Source of the DNA: Deltaproteobacteria bacterium Ga0077539
GTDB lineage: Bacteria; Myxococcota_A; Polyangia; Polyangiales; Ga0077539
Assembly: GCA_001465015.1 (NCBI GenBank)
Contig: LNEO01000135.1
Location: forward strand, 1 to 43,617
Direction: 5' to 3'
DNA length: 43,617 nucleotides
Below the pieces are notes generated by a model. The model was given only the letters and a program-made list of their open reading frames with translations. It made no database searches and had not been told where the DNA came from. Shown one piece after another: positions 7,884-15,925 of this stretch (positions are counted from its first letter, which is position 1; the number at the start of each line of letters is the position of its first letter). Both the position numbers and the translations under genes were made by a program.

Positions 7884-10518
7884 ATGAGTATCGAGGCAGC
7901 AAGGGAGCGGTCATTCAGCGGCGGTCTTCGGACGATCGAGGGGCGCCAGGTCGCGCTCGAGGGCGTCGCGATCGAGGGCGAAGTGCTCGGAGGCCACGCG
8001 CACGTGCGAGTGCGCCAGAGCTACGTGAACCAGGAGTCCGAGGCGATCGAGAGCGTCTACACGTTTCCGCTTCCGAGCGACGCCACGCTCACGGGCTTTC
8101 GGATGGAGTGCGCAGGTCGCGTCGTCGAAGGCGTCGTGAAGGAGCGCGAGCAGGCGTTTCGCGCGTACGACGACGCGGTCATCAAGGGTCACGGCGCGGC
8201 GCTGCTCGAGCAAGAGCGCAAGAACGTGTTCACGGCCAACGTGGGCAACCTGCTCCCTGGCGAGAAGACGGTCATCGAGATCGAGTACGTCCAGCGGGTG
8301 CAGCTCGACGAGGGCTCGATGCGCGTGATGATCCCCACGCTCGTCGCGCCGCGGTACATCCCCGGCGCCGCCGTCGGCGGCCGAACCGGCCACGGAACGC
8401 AAGAGCCCACCACGCAGGTGCCCGACGCCGACCGGATCACTCCGCCCATCGGCCCCGCGCCCTATCGCGTGACGCTGGATCTTCTGCTCGACCTCGGCCG
8501 CGACGTGCAAGTGTCCTCGGCCTCTCATCGCGTCGCGGTGCAGAGCGAGGGACGCGGTCGCTGTCGAGTGACGTTTGCGCGCGAAGAAGAGCCGCTCGAT
8601 CGCGACATCGTCCTCGAGGTCCGCGGGACTGGCACAGAGCAGCTCGCCACGATCTGCGCGCACAAGGGCCAAAACGGCGACGGGTATCTCGCGCTCTCGG
8701 TGCTGCCCGACCTCTTCGAGCTTCGCTCGTCCAAGCGCGGCAACGACGTGACGTTCTTGATCGACACCTCCGGTTCGATGGACGGAGAGTCCATCGTCCA
8801 AGCGCGGGCGGCGCTGCGCTTGTGCTTGCGGCACCTTCGCGAAGGCGATCGCTTCAACGTGGTCGCCTTCGAGTCGTCGCACCGCAGCTTCGCGAGAGAG
8901 AGCGTTGTGTTCTCGCAGACGACGCTCGAGCGCGCAGACGCGTGGGTCGCGTCGCTCGTCGCCTCGGGAGGAACCGAGCTGCTCGCCCCGATGACCGAGG
9001 CCGCGCGACGCAACCCGGGCGGAATCCTGGTGCTACTGACCGACGGTCAGGTTGGAAATGAACAAGAAATCTTGAAGTCCGTTTTGGCGCAAGCCAAGGG
9101 CCTTCGCGTCTATTCGTTTGGCATCGGCACCAACGTCAGCGACCAGCTCTTGCGAGACCTCGCGCGAGAGACGGCGGGCGCCGTCGAGTTCATTCACCCT
9201 GGCGAGCGCATCGAAGACAAGGTCGTGGCGCAGTTCGCGCGGGCCATCGCGCCGCGCGTCAGCGACGTGACCGTGCGCTTCGAAGGCGTGGACGTCGGTG
9301 AGCTCGCGCCCGGCGCGCTGCCGCCGCTCGTCGACGCAGAGCCGTGGGTGGTCTATGGCCGCTACGAGCGCGGGGGCGTCGGTCGCGCGATCGTGCGCGG
9401 GCGGGTGGGTAGCGAGTCGTGGGCGGTCGAGGTTCCGATCGACCTGCCCGAGCGCAGCGAGAGGCCGACGGTCGCCAAGCTGTGGGCCAGCGAGCGGATC
9501 GCGGATTTCGAGCGACAGAAGCTCGATGGCCGACGCGCCGACGCGATGAAGGCTCGGATCATCGAGCTGTCGGTCGAGCATGGCGTGTCCTCGCAGTACA
9601 CGAGCTTCGTGGTCGTCGAGAAGCGCTCCGGTGAGCGTCGCGCCGAAGGTGGCGCTGCTCCGACGAGGGTCGTTCCGGTCAACGCGCCCGCAGGGTGGGC
9701 GATGGTCGCCGACCTCGACGCCGACGAAGCAGAGCTGTCGCGCACCCAGACGCGCGATGGTGTCATCGGGAGCGTCCGCCGCGCGGTAAAGAAGCGCAGC
9801 GCTCCCCAGTCAGTCTCGAGCCATGTTACCGCGCCGCCGAGCGCGGCCCGAAGCAGAGCCAACGTTCCGTCGGGTCCGCCCATGGCGCAACCGGCGCCCG
9901 CAGCGCCTCCGATGGAGCTGTCGGCGATGGCTAGCAAGCTCGATTCGTTCGCAGATGAATGCGATGACCTGGAGTCATCCAAGCCGGCCGACGGTCTCTT
10001 TGCCGCGCGTCCTGCTCCCGCGCCCGAAGCCGAAGCCCGGTCGAAGGAGCAAGACTCGGGCGTCCTCCGCCGCGTGGCGACGATGCTCGGGTTGAGCGCC
10101 AAGGGCGCAGCGGTACGGGAGGAGAAGCCCGCCCCGAACGGCGGAGGACGCCGCTGCCATCATGGGACGACAGCTCGCCTCGGGGCTCTTCTCGGAGGCC
10201 GACGACCGCGCAGCGGTTCGCGAGACCGCGATCGCGCTGTGGAAGCTCGCCCAACAGAACATCAACAGCACGCATCCGATGTTCGGGACGCCCGTCAAAA
10301 AGGCGGTCGAAGCGATGCTCGAGCGCGTCAAGAAGCTCGGCGCGGCGGACCAAACGCTCGCAGCGTTCGCGCTCGGGGTCGCGTGGCTTGTGGCGACCGG
10401 CCGCCGAACACGATCAGACATCGAGTCGGTCGCGAGCAAGAACCCTGCGTGCGCGGGACAGCTCCAAGACGAACACGCGACGCGCGCCTGGGTGACGACC
10501 CTCGCGTCGACCGTGTGA
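7884..10518 (+). CDS. VIT/VWA-domain protein with a frameshift near the 3' end
   Basis: Inter-alpha-trypsin-inhibitor-like protein. The VIT domain spans about residues 12-145 (VYTFPLPSDATLTGFRME, AFRAYDDAVIKGHGAALLE, NVGNLLPGEKTVIEIEY). A VWA domain follows with a complete metal-ion adhesion site: DTSGS (D294, S296, S298), T364 and D387. Then come a beta-rich region and a Pro/Ala linker. The first frame continues to 10553, but after about 10140 it turns into Arg-rich shadow. The family-like C-terminal domain (LASGLF, ETAIALWKLAQQNINSTHP, KKAVEAML) is in the next frame and ends at 10518. Removing one G near 10143 restores AEDAAAIMGRQLASGLF-like continuity. No signal peptide. ATG 7884 is chosen for its GAGGAG at 7874-7879; ATG 7824 is an alternative. 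Either a real mutation or a sequence error. Confidence 0.85.
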
Positions 10519-10530
10519 CGAGCCGGCAGG

Positions 10531-12849
10531 TCAGCGCTTTGGGCCCCGCGTGAAGCGAAGGCCCAAGCGTGACTGCAGGTGTTCAGCGGCGGCGACGACG
10601 GGGCGCTCTGGGGTCATCGTGGCTGTGAAGATCGCGGCGCGCCGATCGACGACCTTTGCCACGCGGTCGAGAACGACCAGCGGCTCGTCCGTCACGATGG
10701 TTCCGTTGCGGTCGTCCTCGCGCGCAGAGGGCTCGAGACCAAAGGCCCGAAGGCGGGCCGCGGCGCGAGGGGCAGGCTCGTCGTCGATCAGACCGATCGT
10801 CAATCGAACCGAGCGAGCCTCGAGGCTCCACGGCGTCGATGCGCCGCGAAGCACGAGCCCGCGCCCGAGGGCGAACGGCATGTGGCTCGCCTGCACGAAC
10901 AACGCGGGACCGTAGCGCCGAGTCACGAGATCGCGAGGCCACCGTCGAGAGCCCTCGATCCGTTGGCGAGCCCAGTCCGAGAGCGTCGAGGGGTCACGAG
11001 CGAGCGCGTCGAGCGCGTCGACGAGCTCGTCTGCGCGCGGCCCGAGCCACTCGACGCGCAAGTGAATCGCTGGGGCGCGGGCCTCCCGACGGAGCGACGC
11101 GACCGCCTCTTCGACGTCGGCGACCGACACCCGGCTCGTGGCGCGAACGAGGTCCGCGTCGAAGCGAAGCCCCCTCGCGACGAGCGCTCGCTGGACGGTC
11201 ACGACGCGGCGCTCGTCTCGAGCTCCGTTCCGTTGCGACGACCACTCGTTGATCGAGACCGTGCCCCAGACGGTCGACTCGCGATGGACGCCGCCGAGCT
11301 CGACGGCGCACTCGCGGGCATCGTCCTCGCTGCTCGCCTGGGCGGCCCAGAGCAGAACGCGTCCGTCGCGAACTTCGTAGGCGCGAGCGCCGCGCAACGC
11401 CCAGAGCCACGACAGGTCGCGAAACGGCTGGAGCGTCGTGCCCTGGTCGTAGATCGCGAGCGTGCCAAACGACAGCAGCGCGTCCGCTTCTTCGACCGCG
11501 GCTGGAAGGCGCTGGGCGCGATCGTCAGCGCCCAGCGAGAGCGCGTACCGGGCGACGGGGCTGGGCGGGTTCTCCCATGCGGCGACCTCGCGAATCCAGG
11601 CGTCGTCGGCCTCGATCTGCTCGTTGACGAGCTCGTTGACGACGCGAGGGTCCTCGCGCCGCACGTCGCCGAGCCGCAGCCTCGCGGGCTCGAGCGCGGC
11701 CCACGCCTGATCGAGCAGGGCCCGCTCTGGGCGCGCGACGAGCTCGCGCAGTTCGCGCACCGCGTCCTCTGCGGCGCCCGCCGCGCCGAAGCGACCGACG
11801 ATGAGGCAGTCGACGCTGTTGTTTCCTGCGAAGGCGCGCCAGCGAAAGAGGCCGTCGCGGAGGGTCGTTTGAATTTGTGTGCGACGACACCCAGGCGCCC
11901 TCGCAGGGCCTGCGTGACGGAGGGCGCGCCATGCGTCGAGCACGGCCTCGCCGTCGAGCCCCTCGCGACGCTGGTGGTGAAAGCTGCACGGCGAGAGCAC
12001 GCCGTCGGGGCCGATCGACACGAACAAGCCCCCTGCCCCGCAGTCTGCGCCGCGGTCGGGCGCGAGCTTCGGAACGGGCTCGAGCCGATCTCCCCAGCAC
12101 GCCGATACACCGATTTCGATCGTCAAATCACTGATCGACTCGATTTCTTGTGCGAGCGCCGCGAGCGCGTCGCGGTCGAGGTGCATCGATCGATCGTCCC
12201 CGTGGTAGCTGAGCAAGAAGAGCTTCGAAGCGCCGAGCGCGAGGACCTCGCGCGCCATGGCCTTCACCGCGCCGAGGCGCTCTTTCGTCACGAGCCAATG
12301 GACGCCCGTCGAGAACCCGTTGTCCGCGAGGATCGAGACGGCGCGGCGCCACGGGGTGTCGTCGTACGCCGACACGCGAAACTCGCGGACGCGACCGCGG
12401 AGGGCGCGGGCGTTGTCGGCGGTGACGAGCGTTCCGTTGGTGGTCGCGTGAACGACGATGGGCGTCTCGGCGGCGAGCCTCGCGGCGAGCGAAGCGAAGC
12501 CCTTGTACGCGAAGGGTTCACCGCCGCCGAACGCGACCTCGAGCGTCCCTTCGTCGGCGAGCTTCGAGAGCATCGAGAACGCGGCGTCGACGGTCCAGAC
12601 GCTCGTGCGCGAGGCGTCGCGGTAGCAAAACGAGCAGGCGAGGTTGCACGCGTGGCTCGGCGAGAACAGCGCGAGCGACGGCGCCCGTTGCCGCAGGGAT
12701 CGAGTGGCCTCCGAGCGAAGGAGCCAGCGATCTCCGGTCTCGCGATCGAACGCGAGCCACGCGCCGTCGAGCGGGACCAGTCTCACGCGGGGCGATTCTC
12801 GAGCGCGGCTCGGTGCGTCGTCGGCGCTGTACGTCGAGTGCGAGAGCAT
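10531..12849 (-). CDS. Radical SAM protein with twitch/SPASM-like cysteines and long C-terminal half
   Basis: 772 residues. The radical SAM core covers about 60-260: C68-x3-C72-x2-C75 (CNLACSFC) binds the [4Fe-4S] cluster, and GGGEP at 108-112 contacts SAM. Cysteines C251, C270, C288 and C321 (CGAGGLFVSIGPDG, SPCSFHH) resemble an auxiliary-cluster twitch/SPASM region, typical of peptide- and protein-modifying enzymes. Residues 1-59 (VPLDGAWLAFDRETGDRWLL) may be a small docking domain. Residues about 330-772 match nothing I recognise and contain mixed alpha/beta segments. Substrate unknown; no obvious short precursor gene is adjacent. It is convergent with the VIT/VWA gene, 12 bases apart. A TACGGT hexamer (minus strand) lies 14 bases before the ATG. 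Confidence 0.85.
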   Translation of the reverse strand: MLSHSTYSADDAPSRARESPRVRLVPLDGAWLAFDRETGDRWLLRSEATRSLRQRAPSLALFSPSHACNLACSFCYRDASRTSVWTVDAAFSMLSKLADEGTLEVAFGGGEPFAYKGFASLAARLAAETPIVVHATTNGTLVTADNARALRGRVREFRVSAYDDTPWRRAVSILADNGFSTGVHWLVTKERLGAVKAMAREVLALGASKLFLLSYHGDDRSMHLDRDALAALAQEIESISDLTIEIGVSACWGDRLEPVPKLAPDRGADCGAGGLFVSIGPDGVLSPCSFHHQRREGLDGEAVLDAWRALRHAGPARAPGCRRTQIQTTLRDGLFRWRAFAGNNSVDCLIVGRFGAAGAAEDAVRELRELVARPERALLDQAWAALEPARLRLGDVRREDPRVVNELVNEQIEADDAWIREVAAWENPPSPVARYALSLGADDRAQRLPAAVEEADALLSFGTLAIYDQGTTLQPFRDLSWLWALRGARAYEVRDGRVLLWAAQASSEDDARECAVELGGVHRESTVWGTVSINEWSSQRNGARDERRVVTVQRALVARGLRFDADLVRATSRVSVADVEEAVASLRREARAPAIHLRVEWLGPRADELVDALDALARDPSTLSDWARQRIEGSRRWPRDLVTRRYGPALFVQASHMPFALGRGLVLRGASTPWSLEARSVRLTIGLIDDEPAPRAAARLRAFGLEPSAREDDRNGTIVTDEPLVVLDRVAKVVDRRAAIFTATMTPERPVVAAAEHLQSRLGLRFTRGPKR

Positions 12850-12863
12850 GGCGGAGGGGGGCT

Positions 12864-12869
12864 ACCGTA
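12864..12869 (-). promoter_or_regulatory. Possible -10 hexamer TACGGT
   Basis: On the minus strand, TACGGT ends 14 bases before the radical SAM start at 12849. Short-leader arrangement like that at 6362 and 32773. Confidence 0.3.
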
Positions 12870-12943
12870 GCGCTGCCTGCCCGACCTGACGACCCGCGAA
12901 GGGGGGCTCACGGGGCGCGTTCGCTGTGGTATCGCAGCGATCG

Positions 12944-13561
12944 ATGCGTCGAATCGCGCTCATCCTTTTCACCGCGGCGCTCGCGGCTTGCAAGCCGACC
13001 GCTGGCTCGAGCGCAGACAGCGGCGCTTCTTCGGAAGAGATCGTCGACGCGAGCTGCTCGACGAGCGCGCCCGGTGAGTGCCGGGCCTTCGCGTTGATCG
13101 CGATCGAGCGAGGGAAGGACCGCACCGCGTTCGCCCTTGCGTCGCAGGGATGCGAGCTGCGCCACTGGCCCGCGTGCAAGACGCTCGGGTGGTTGCACGA
13201 AGTGGGACGAGGGACGCGTCGAGATCCAGTTCGAGCGCGAGCGCTGTATCAACGCGGGTGCGACAACGGCGATCCGGGATCGTGCAAGAGCCTCGCGGTG
13301 TTGATGGACACTGGCGCGGGAGGCGCGGTCGATCGCCCGGCCGCCGCGCGGCTCTACAGTCGTGCGTGCGACGCGCGCGAGTGGGGCGCGTGCTCGAACC
13401 TCGCGAACCTGCTGGCCGGAGGAGACGGCATTCCGCGAGACATTCCCCGGGCTATCGAGCTCTACGATCGCGTGTGCGCGGCGCTTCCGCGCGAACGAGC
13501 CTGTGAACACAGCCGCGCGCTTCGGGCGATGTCGGCGCAGGACGCCAGCGCGAATCCGTGA
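12944..13561 (+). CDS. Sel1-repeat lipoprotein
   Basis: 205 residues. It has a lipoprotein signal peptide ending in lipobox LAAC with C16 (MRRIALILFTAALAAC), so it is membrane-anchored on the periplasmic or outer face. The mature part holds cysteine-containing Sel1-like/TPR-like repeats: ASQGCELRHWPACKTLGWLH, RARALYQRGCDNGDPGSCKS, RLYSRACDAREWGACSNLAN and ELYDRVC. The paired Cys pattern resembles the Helicobacter Hcp cysteine-rich repeats. Such proteins scaffold protein-protein contacts; the partner is unknown. The longer ATG at 12926 adds MVSQRS and is less likely. It is convergent with the next gene, 6 bases apart. Confidence 0.85.
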   Translation: MRRIALILFTAALAACKPTAGSSADSGASSEEIVDASCSTSAPGECRAFALIAIERGKDRTAFALASQGCELRHWPACKTLGWLHEVGRGTRRDPVRARALYQRGCDNGDPGSCKSLAVLMDTGAGGAVDRPAAARLYSRACDAREWGACSNLANLLAGGDGIPRDIPRAIELYDRVCAALPRERACEHSRALRAMSAQDASANP

Positions 13562-13567
13562 CGTCGC

Positions 13568-14014
13568 TCAACAGCGAGAGCCGGGAGGGCAGACGAATCC
13601 TGGGCGAAACGCCGGTTGCTGCGGGCCGAACGTGATCTCGTGCGACACGTTGCGCGCGCCGCACGAGACCTTCTGACCGAGGTTCGTGAAGGTCGCTCCC
13701 GCGCCGGACCGAACGTAGAGGTACGCGAGGTCGACGGGACGTCCGTTGACGAAGAGCTCTCGATGTTGCCCTCCGCGGCCCGCGGCGCGCACGGTCACCG
13801 ACCAGACGCGCTCGACGCGAATCCGTCGCGCATCGTCTCGGCAAGGCTGACAGAACTCGAAGAACGTCGCGTTCGGACGGCTCAACTCGAGCCTGGCTCG
13901 ATCGGCCACCGACGCCGGGACCCAGGCGCACTGATCAGCGTGCGCTTCGGCGCCCGAGAGGGTGACGGTAGCTGCGAGAGACAACGAGAGCGCGGCGAGC
14001 GTGCGGTTGATCAT
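13568..14014 (-). CDS. Small secreted cysteine-containing protein
   Basis: 148 residues from ATG 14014, preceded by a strong AAGGAGG (complement of 14021-14027). Signal peptide MINRTLAALSLSLAATVTLS with likely cleavage after AEAHA, then DQCAW. The mature part has six cysteines, including FCQPC in the centre and a tail ending CPPGSRC, suggesting disulfides in the periplasm. No family recognised. It is separated from the HAD gene upstream by an AT-rich tract that may hold its promoter and by a hairpin. Confidence 0.78.
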   Translation of the reverse strand: MINRTLAALSLSLAATVTLSGAEAHADQCAWVPASVADRARLELSRPNATFFEFCQPCRDDARRIRVERVWSVTVRAAGRGGQHRELFVNGRPVDLAYLYVRSGAGATFTNLGQKVSCGARNVSHEITFGPQQPAFRPGFVCPPGSRC

Positions 14015-14150
14015 CGGGGTCCTCCTTCGTAGGGACTGCGCCGAGACAGAGCAGCCCTCGTGCCACGCCACGGTCGCCGAACGCCGTGACGTAGAGCCCG
14101 ACAGCACCGCAAAATAGTCAATTATTTCAACTACATTCGCGTGGAGTACC

Positions 14151-14171
14151 GTCCGAGACGCTGTCTCGGAC
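14151..14171. terminator. Perfect 9-bp hairpin after the HAD gene
   Basis: GTCCGAGAC (14151-14159), loop GCT and GTCTCGGAC (14163-14171) form a perfect stem beginning 24 bases past the stop of the leftward HAD gene. There is no T-run next to it in the leftward direction, so a classical intrinsic terminator is uncertain. The AT-rich tract at 14110-14137 beyond it probably belongs to the promoter of the secreted-protein gene. Confidence 0.4.
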
Positions 14172-14194
14172 AGCTCGGTGCGCGCTCGTCGCAG

Positions 14195-15028
14195 CTACGT
14201 CTCGAGCGCAAACAGGTCGGCGATCGAGGGGATCGACGACGCTGCGCGTCCGATGCGTGACTCGACGGCGTCTTTCTCCCACGACGCGAAGCCTTGATGG
14301 GCGACGGCGTGGACGCGAGCGCCGAGCAGCGAAGGAATGGCGAGGTCGAGCTCGAACACGTCGCCGACGACCGTGAGCTCGTCGATGGTGCAGCGTGCGC
14401 TCTCGCACACCCGCGCGAGCGCGTCGAGGTAGCGGCCCCGGCGGAGGCTCGTCGCGCGAGGAGCGCCGTCGAAGCGACGCGACTCTCCGAGATTGCTCTG
14501 CCAACCGCGCGCGAGCGGGCGTTCGGCGTCGGTTAGCGAAAACTTCTGCGCGTCGCCCACGATCGACACCGCGCCAGCATCGACGGAGGCCGCGGCGAGC
14601 CGCGCGCGAATCGCGGCCTCCGGAGAGTTGCTCACGATGAAGCAGAGGACGTCACGGGCGCGCAGCGCTTCGAACAACGGGCGGACACCGTCGCGAAACG
14701 GGGCCGGCTCTTGATCGATCGCGCTCCGAAAGTGCCGTGCGATCATGGCTTTCGCCGCCGCTTCGCCGACGCCTTCTGCCGCGAGGGCGCGCGACGCGCG
14801 AAAGACGCCCAGGATCCAAGGGTCGGCGCCGGCGCGAACCACGGGGCGTCCATCGACGACGACGTCCGCCGCTCGGTCGGCGTCGAGGCGCGGGGCGTCG
14901 AGCGCGAGGCCCTCTCGCGCTTCGAGGCACGTGAAGAGCGCGCGCTCGAAGGGGCCGTCGAAATCCGCTCGAGTGAGCGTTCCGTCGAAGTCGAAGACGA
15001 TCGCGCGCGGGCGCGATGGGTTGTTCAT
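14195..15028 (-). CDS. HAD-superfamily hydrolase
   Basis: 277 residues, cytosolic phosphatase-type fold. Motif I is FDFDGTLT (aspartate nucleophile and general acid, near residue 13), motif II is FIVSNS, and the terminal acidic motif is VVGDVFELD. An inserted helical cap lies between motifs I and II, as in C1-cap members. Substrate is not predictable. ATG 15028 (MNNPSRPRAIVFDFDG) places motif I near the N-terminus; the longer frame to 15160 overlaps the divergent gene. It is divergent from the PhnD-like gene with 78 bases between starts. Confidence 0.85.
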   Translation of the reverse strand: MNNPSRPRAIVFDFDGTLTRADFDGPFERALFTCLEAREGLALDAPRLDADRAADVVVDGRPVVRAGADPWILGVFRASRALAAEGVGEAAAKAMIARHFRSAIDQEPAPFRDGVRPLFEALRARDVLCFIVSNSPEAAIRARLAAASVDAGAVSIVGDAQKFSLTDAERPLARGWQSNLGESRRFDGAPRATSLRRGRYLDALARVCESARCTIDELTVVGDVFELDLAIPSLLGARVHAVAHQGFASWEKDAVESRIGRAASSIPSIADLFALET

Positions 15029-15084
15029 GGTTCGAAGAGGTGACTGTATGGCAGCTCGCGCGCGCGGTATCACGCGATCGGCGC

Positions 15085-15090
15085 TAGAAT
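15085..15090 (+). promoter_or_regulatory. Possible -10 hexamer TAGAAT
   Basis: TAGAAT matches the TATAAT consensus at five of six positions and lies 16 bases before the GTG start of the PhnD-like gene. No good -35 at 16-18 bases upstream. Confidence 0.35.
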
Positions 15091-15106
15091 CGATCGCAAC
15101 GCTGCC

Positions 15107-15919
15107 GTGAAGCCCATTCGCGTGCTGTTTCCACCGTCGCTCGGGATGCCAAAGGCGCACGCTCGCGCAGAGCTCGTCGAGTCGTCGCTCGCGCAGGCGC
15201 TCGGTCGCCCTGTGAGCGTCTCGGTCGCGAGGGACTACAACGAGCTGATCCGCGCCTCGATCGCGCGAGAGGCGGACGTCGTGTGGGCGCCAGCCGGCGT
15301 GTGCGGCAGGATCTCTTCAGTGGCGCATCACGTGTTTCGCGTGGTGCGTCAGGGTCGGACGCAGTACCGCTCGGCCATCATCGTTCGCTCGACGTCGAAG
15401 CTCACGATCGACAACCTCGCCGCTGCGCGAGGAGTGCGCGCGGCGTGGGTCGATCCGCACTCGCTCGGCGGCTACATCCTCGCGCAAGAGCTGTTTCGCA
15501 AGCGCGCGATCAACCCGGCGCTCGTGTTCGGCGAGCAGACGTTTCTGGGATCGCACCCCGAAGCCCTCGCGGCGGTCACCGACGGGCGCGCGGAGCTCGC
15601 GGCGATCACCGCGTGGTCCGGCGAAGACAAGGATGTTCGCGCGGCGCTCACCATGCACGTCGGGCCGCTCGAGAACAGGCTCGGAGTGCTCGCGGTCACC
15701 GACGAAGCGCCCACCGACGCCATCGTGTTGACGTTCGAGCTCGACGCCGAAGGGTGCGCCGGGTTTGCCCAGATTCTCGACGACGTGGAGAGCTCGCCGA
15801 CGCGAAAGCGAACGATGCTCCCGAGCGCGATGGGCGCGGACCGTTACGAGCCCACATCGATCGACACATACATTCAACTGCAGCGGCGATTGACCGCGAG
15901 CATCATGCCCCCGCGCTGA
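15107..15919 (+). CDS. PhnD-like periplasmic-binding-fold protein without signal peptide
   Basis: 270 residues from GTG 15107. The fold and motifs resemble phosphate/phosphonate-binding PhnD-type proteins (type 2 periplasmic-binding fold): VLFPPSLG at the N-terminus, ADVVWAPAGVCG, VRAAWVDPHSLGGYILAQEL and LVFGEQTFLGSHPEALAAV. The mature fold starts at once; no signal peptide or lipobox is present, and no ABC transporter genes are adjacent. It is therefore more likely a cytosolic ligand-binding or enzyme-like protein than a transporter component, unless the true start was lost. The frame upstream of GTG gives no hydrophobic stretch. Confidence 0.75.
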   Translation: MKPIRVLFPPSLGMPKAHARAELVESSLAQALGRPVSVSVARDYNELIRASIAREADVVWAPAGVCGRISSVAHHVFRVVRQGRTQYRSAIIVRSTSKLTIDNLAAARGVRAAWVDPHSLGGYILAQELFRKRAINPALVFGEQTFLGSHPEALAAVTDGRAELAAITAWSGEDKDVRAALTMHVGPLENRLGVLAVTDEAPTDAIVLTFELDAEGCAGFAQILDDVESSPTRKRTMLPSAMGADRYEPTSIDTYIQLQRRLTASIMPPR

Positions 15920-15925
15920 CGGGGC

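Noticed and set aside
10579..12870. A 763-codon open frame on the + strand
   Set aside because: Antisense to the radical SAM gene with CNLACSFC and GGGEP; the + strand product is low-complexity Arg/Glu/Ala.
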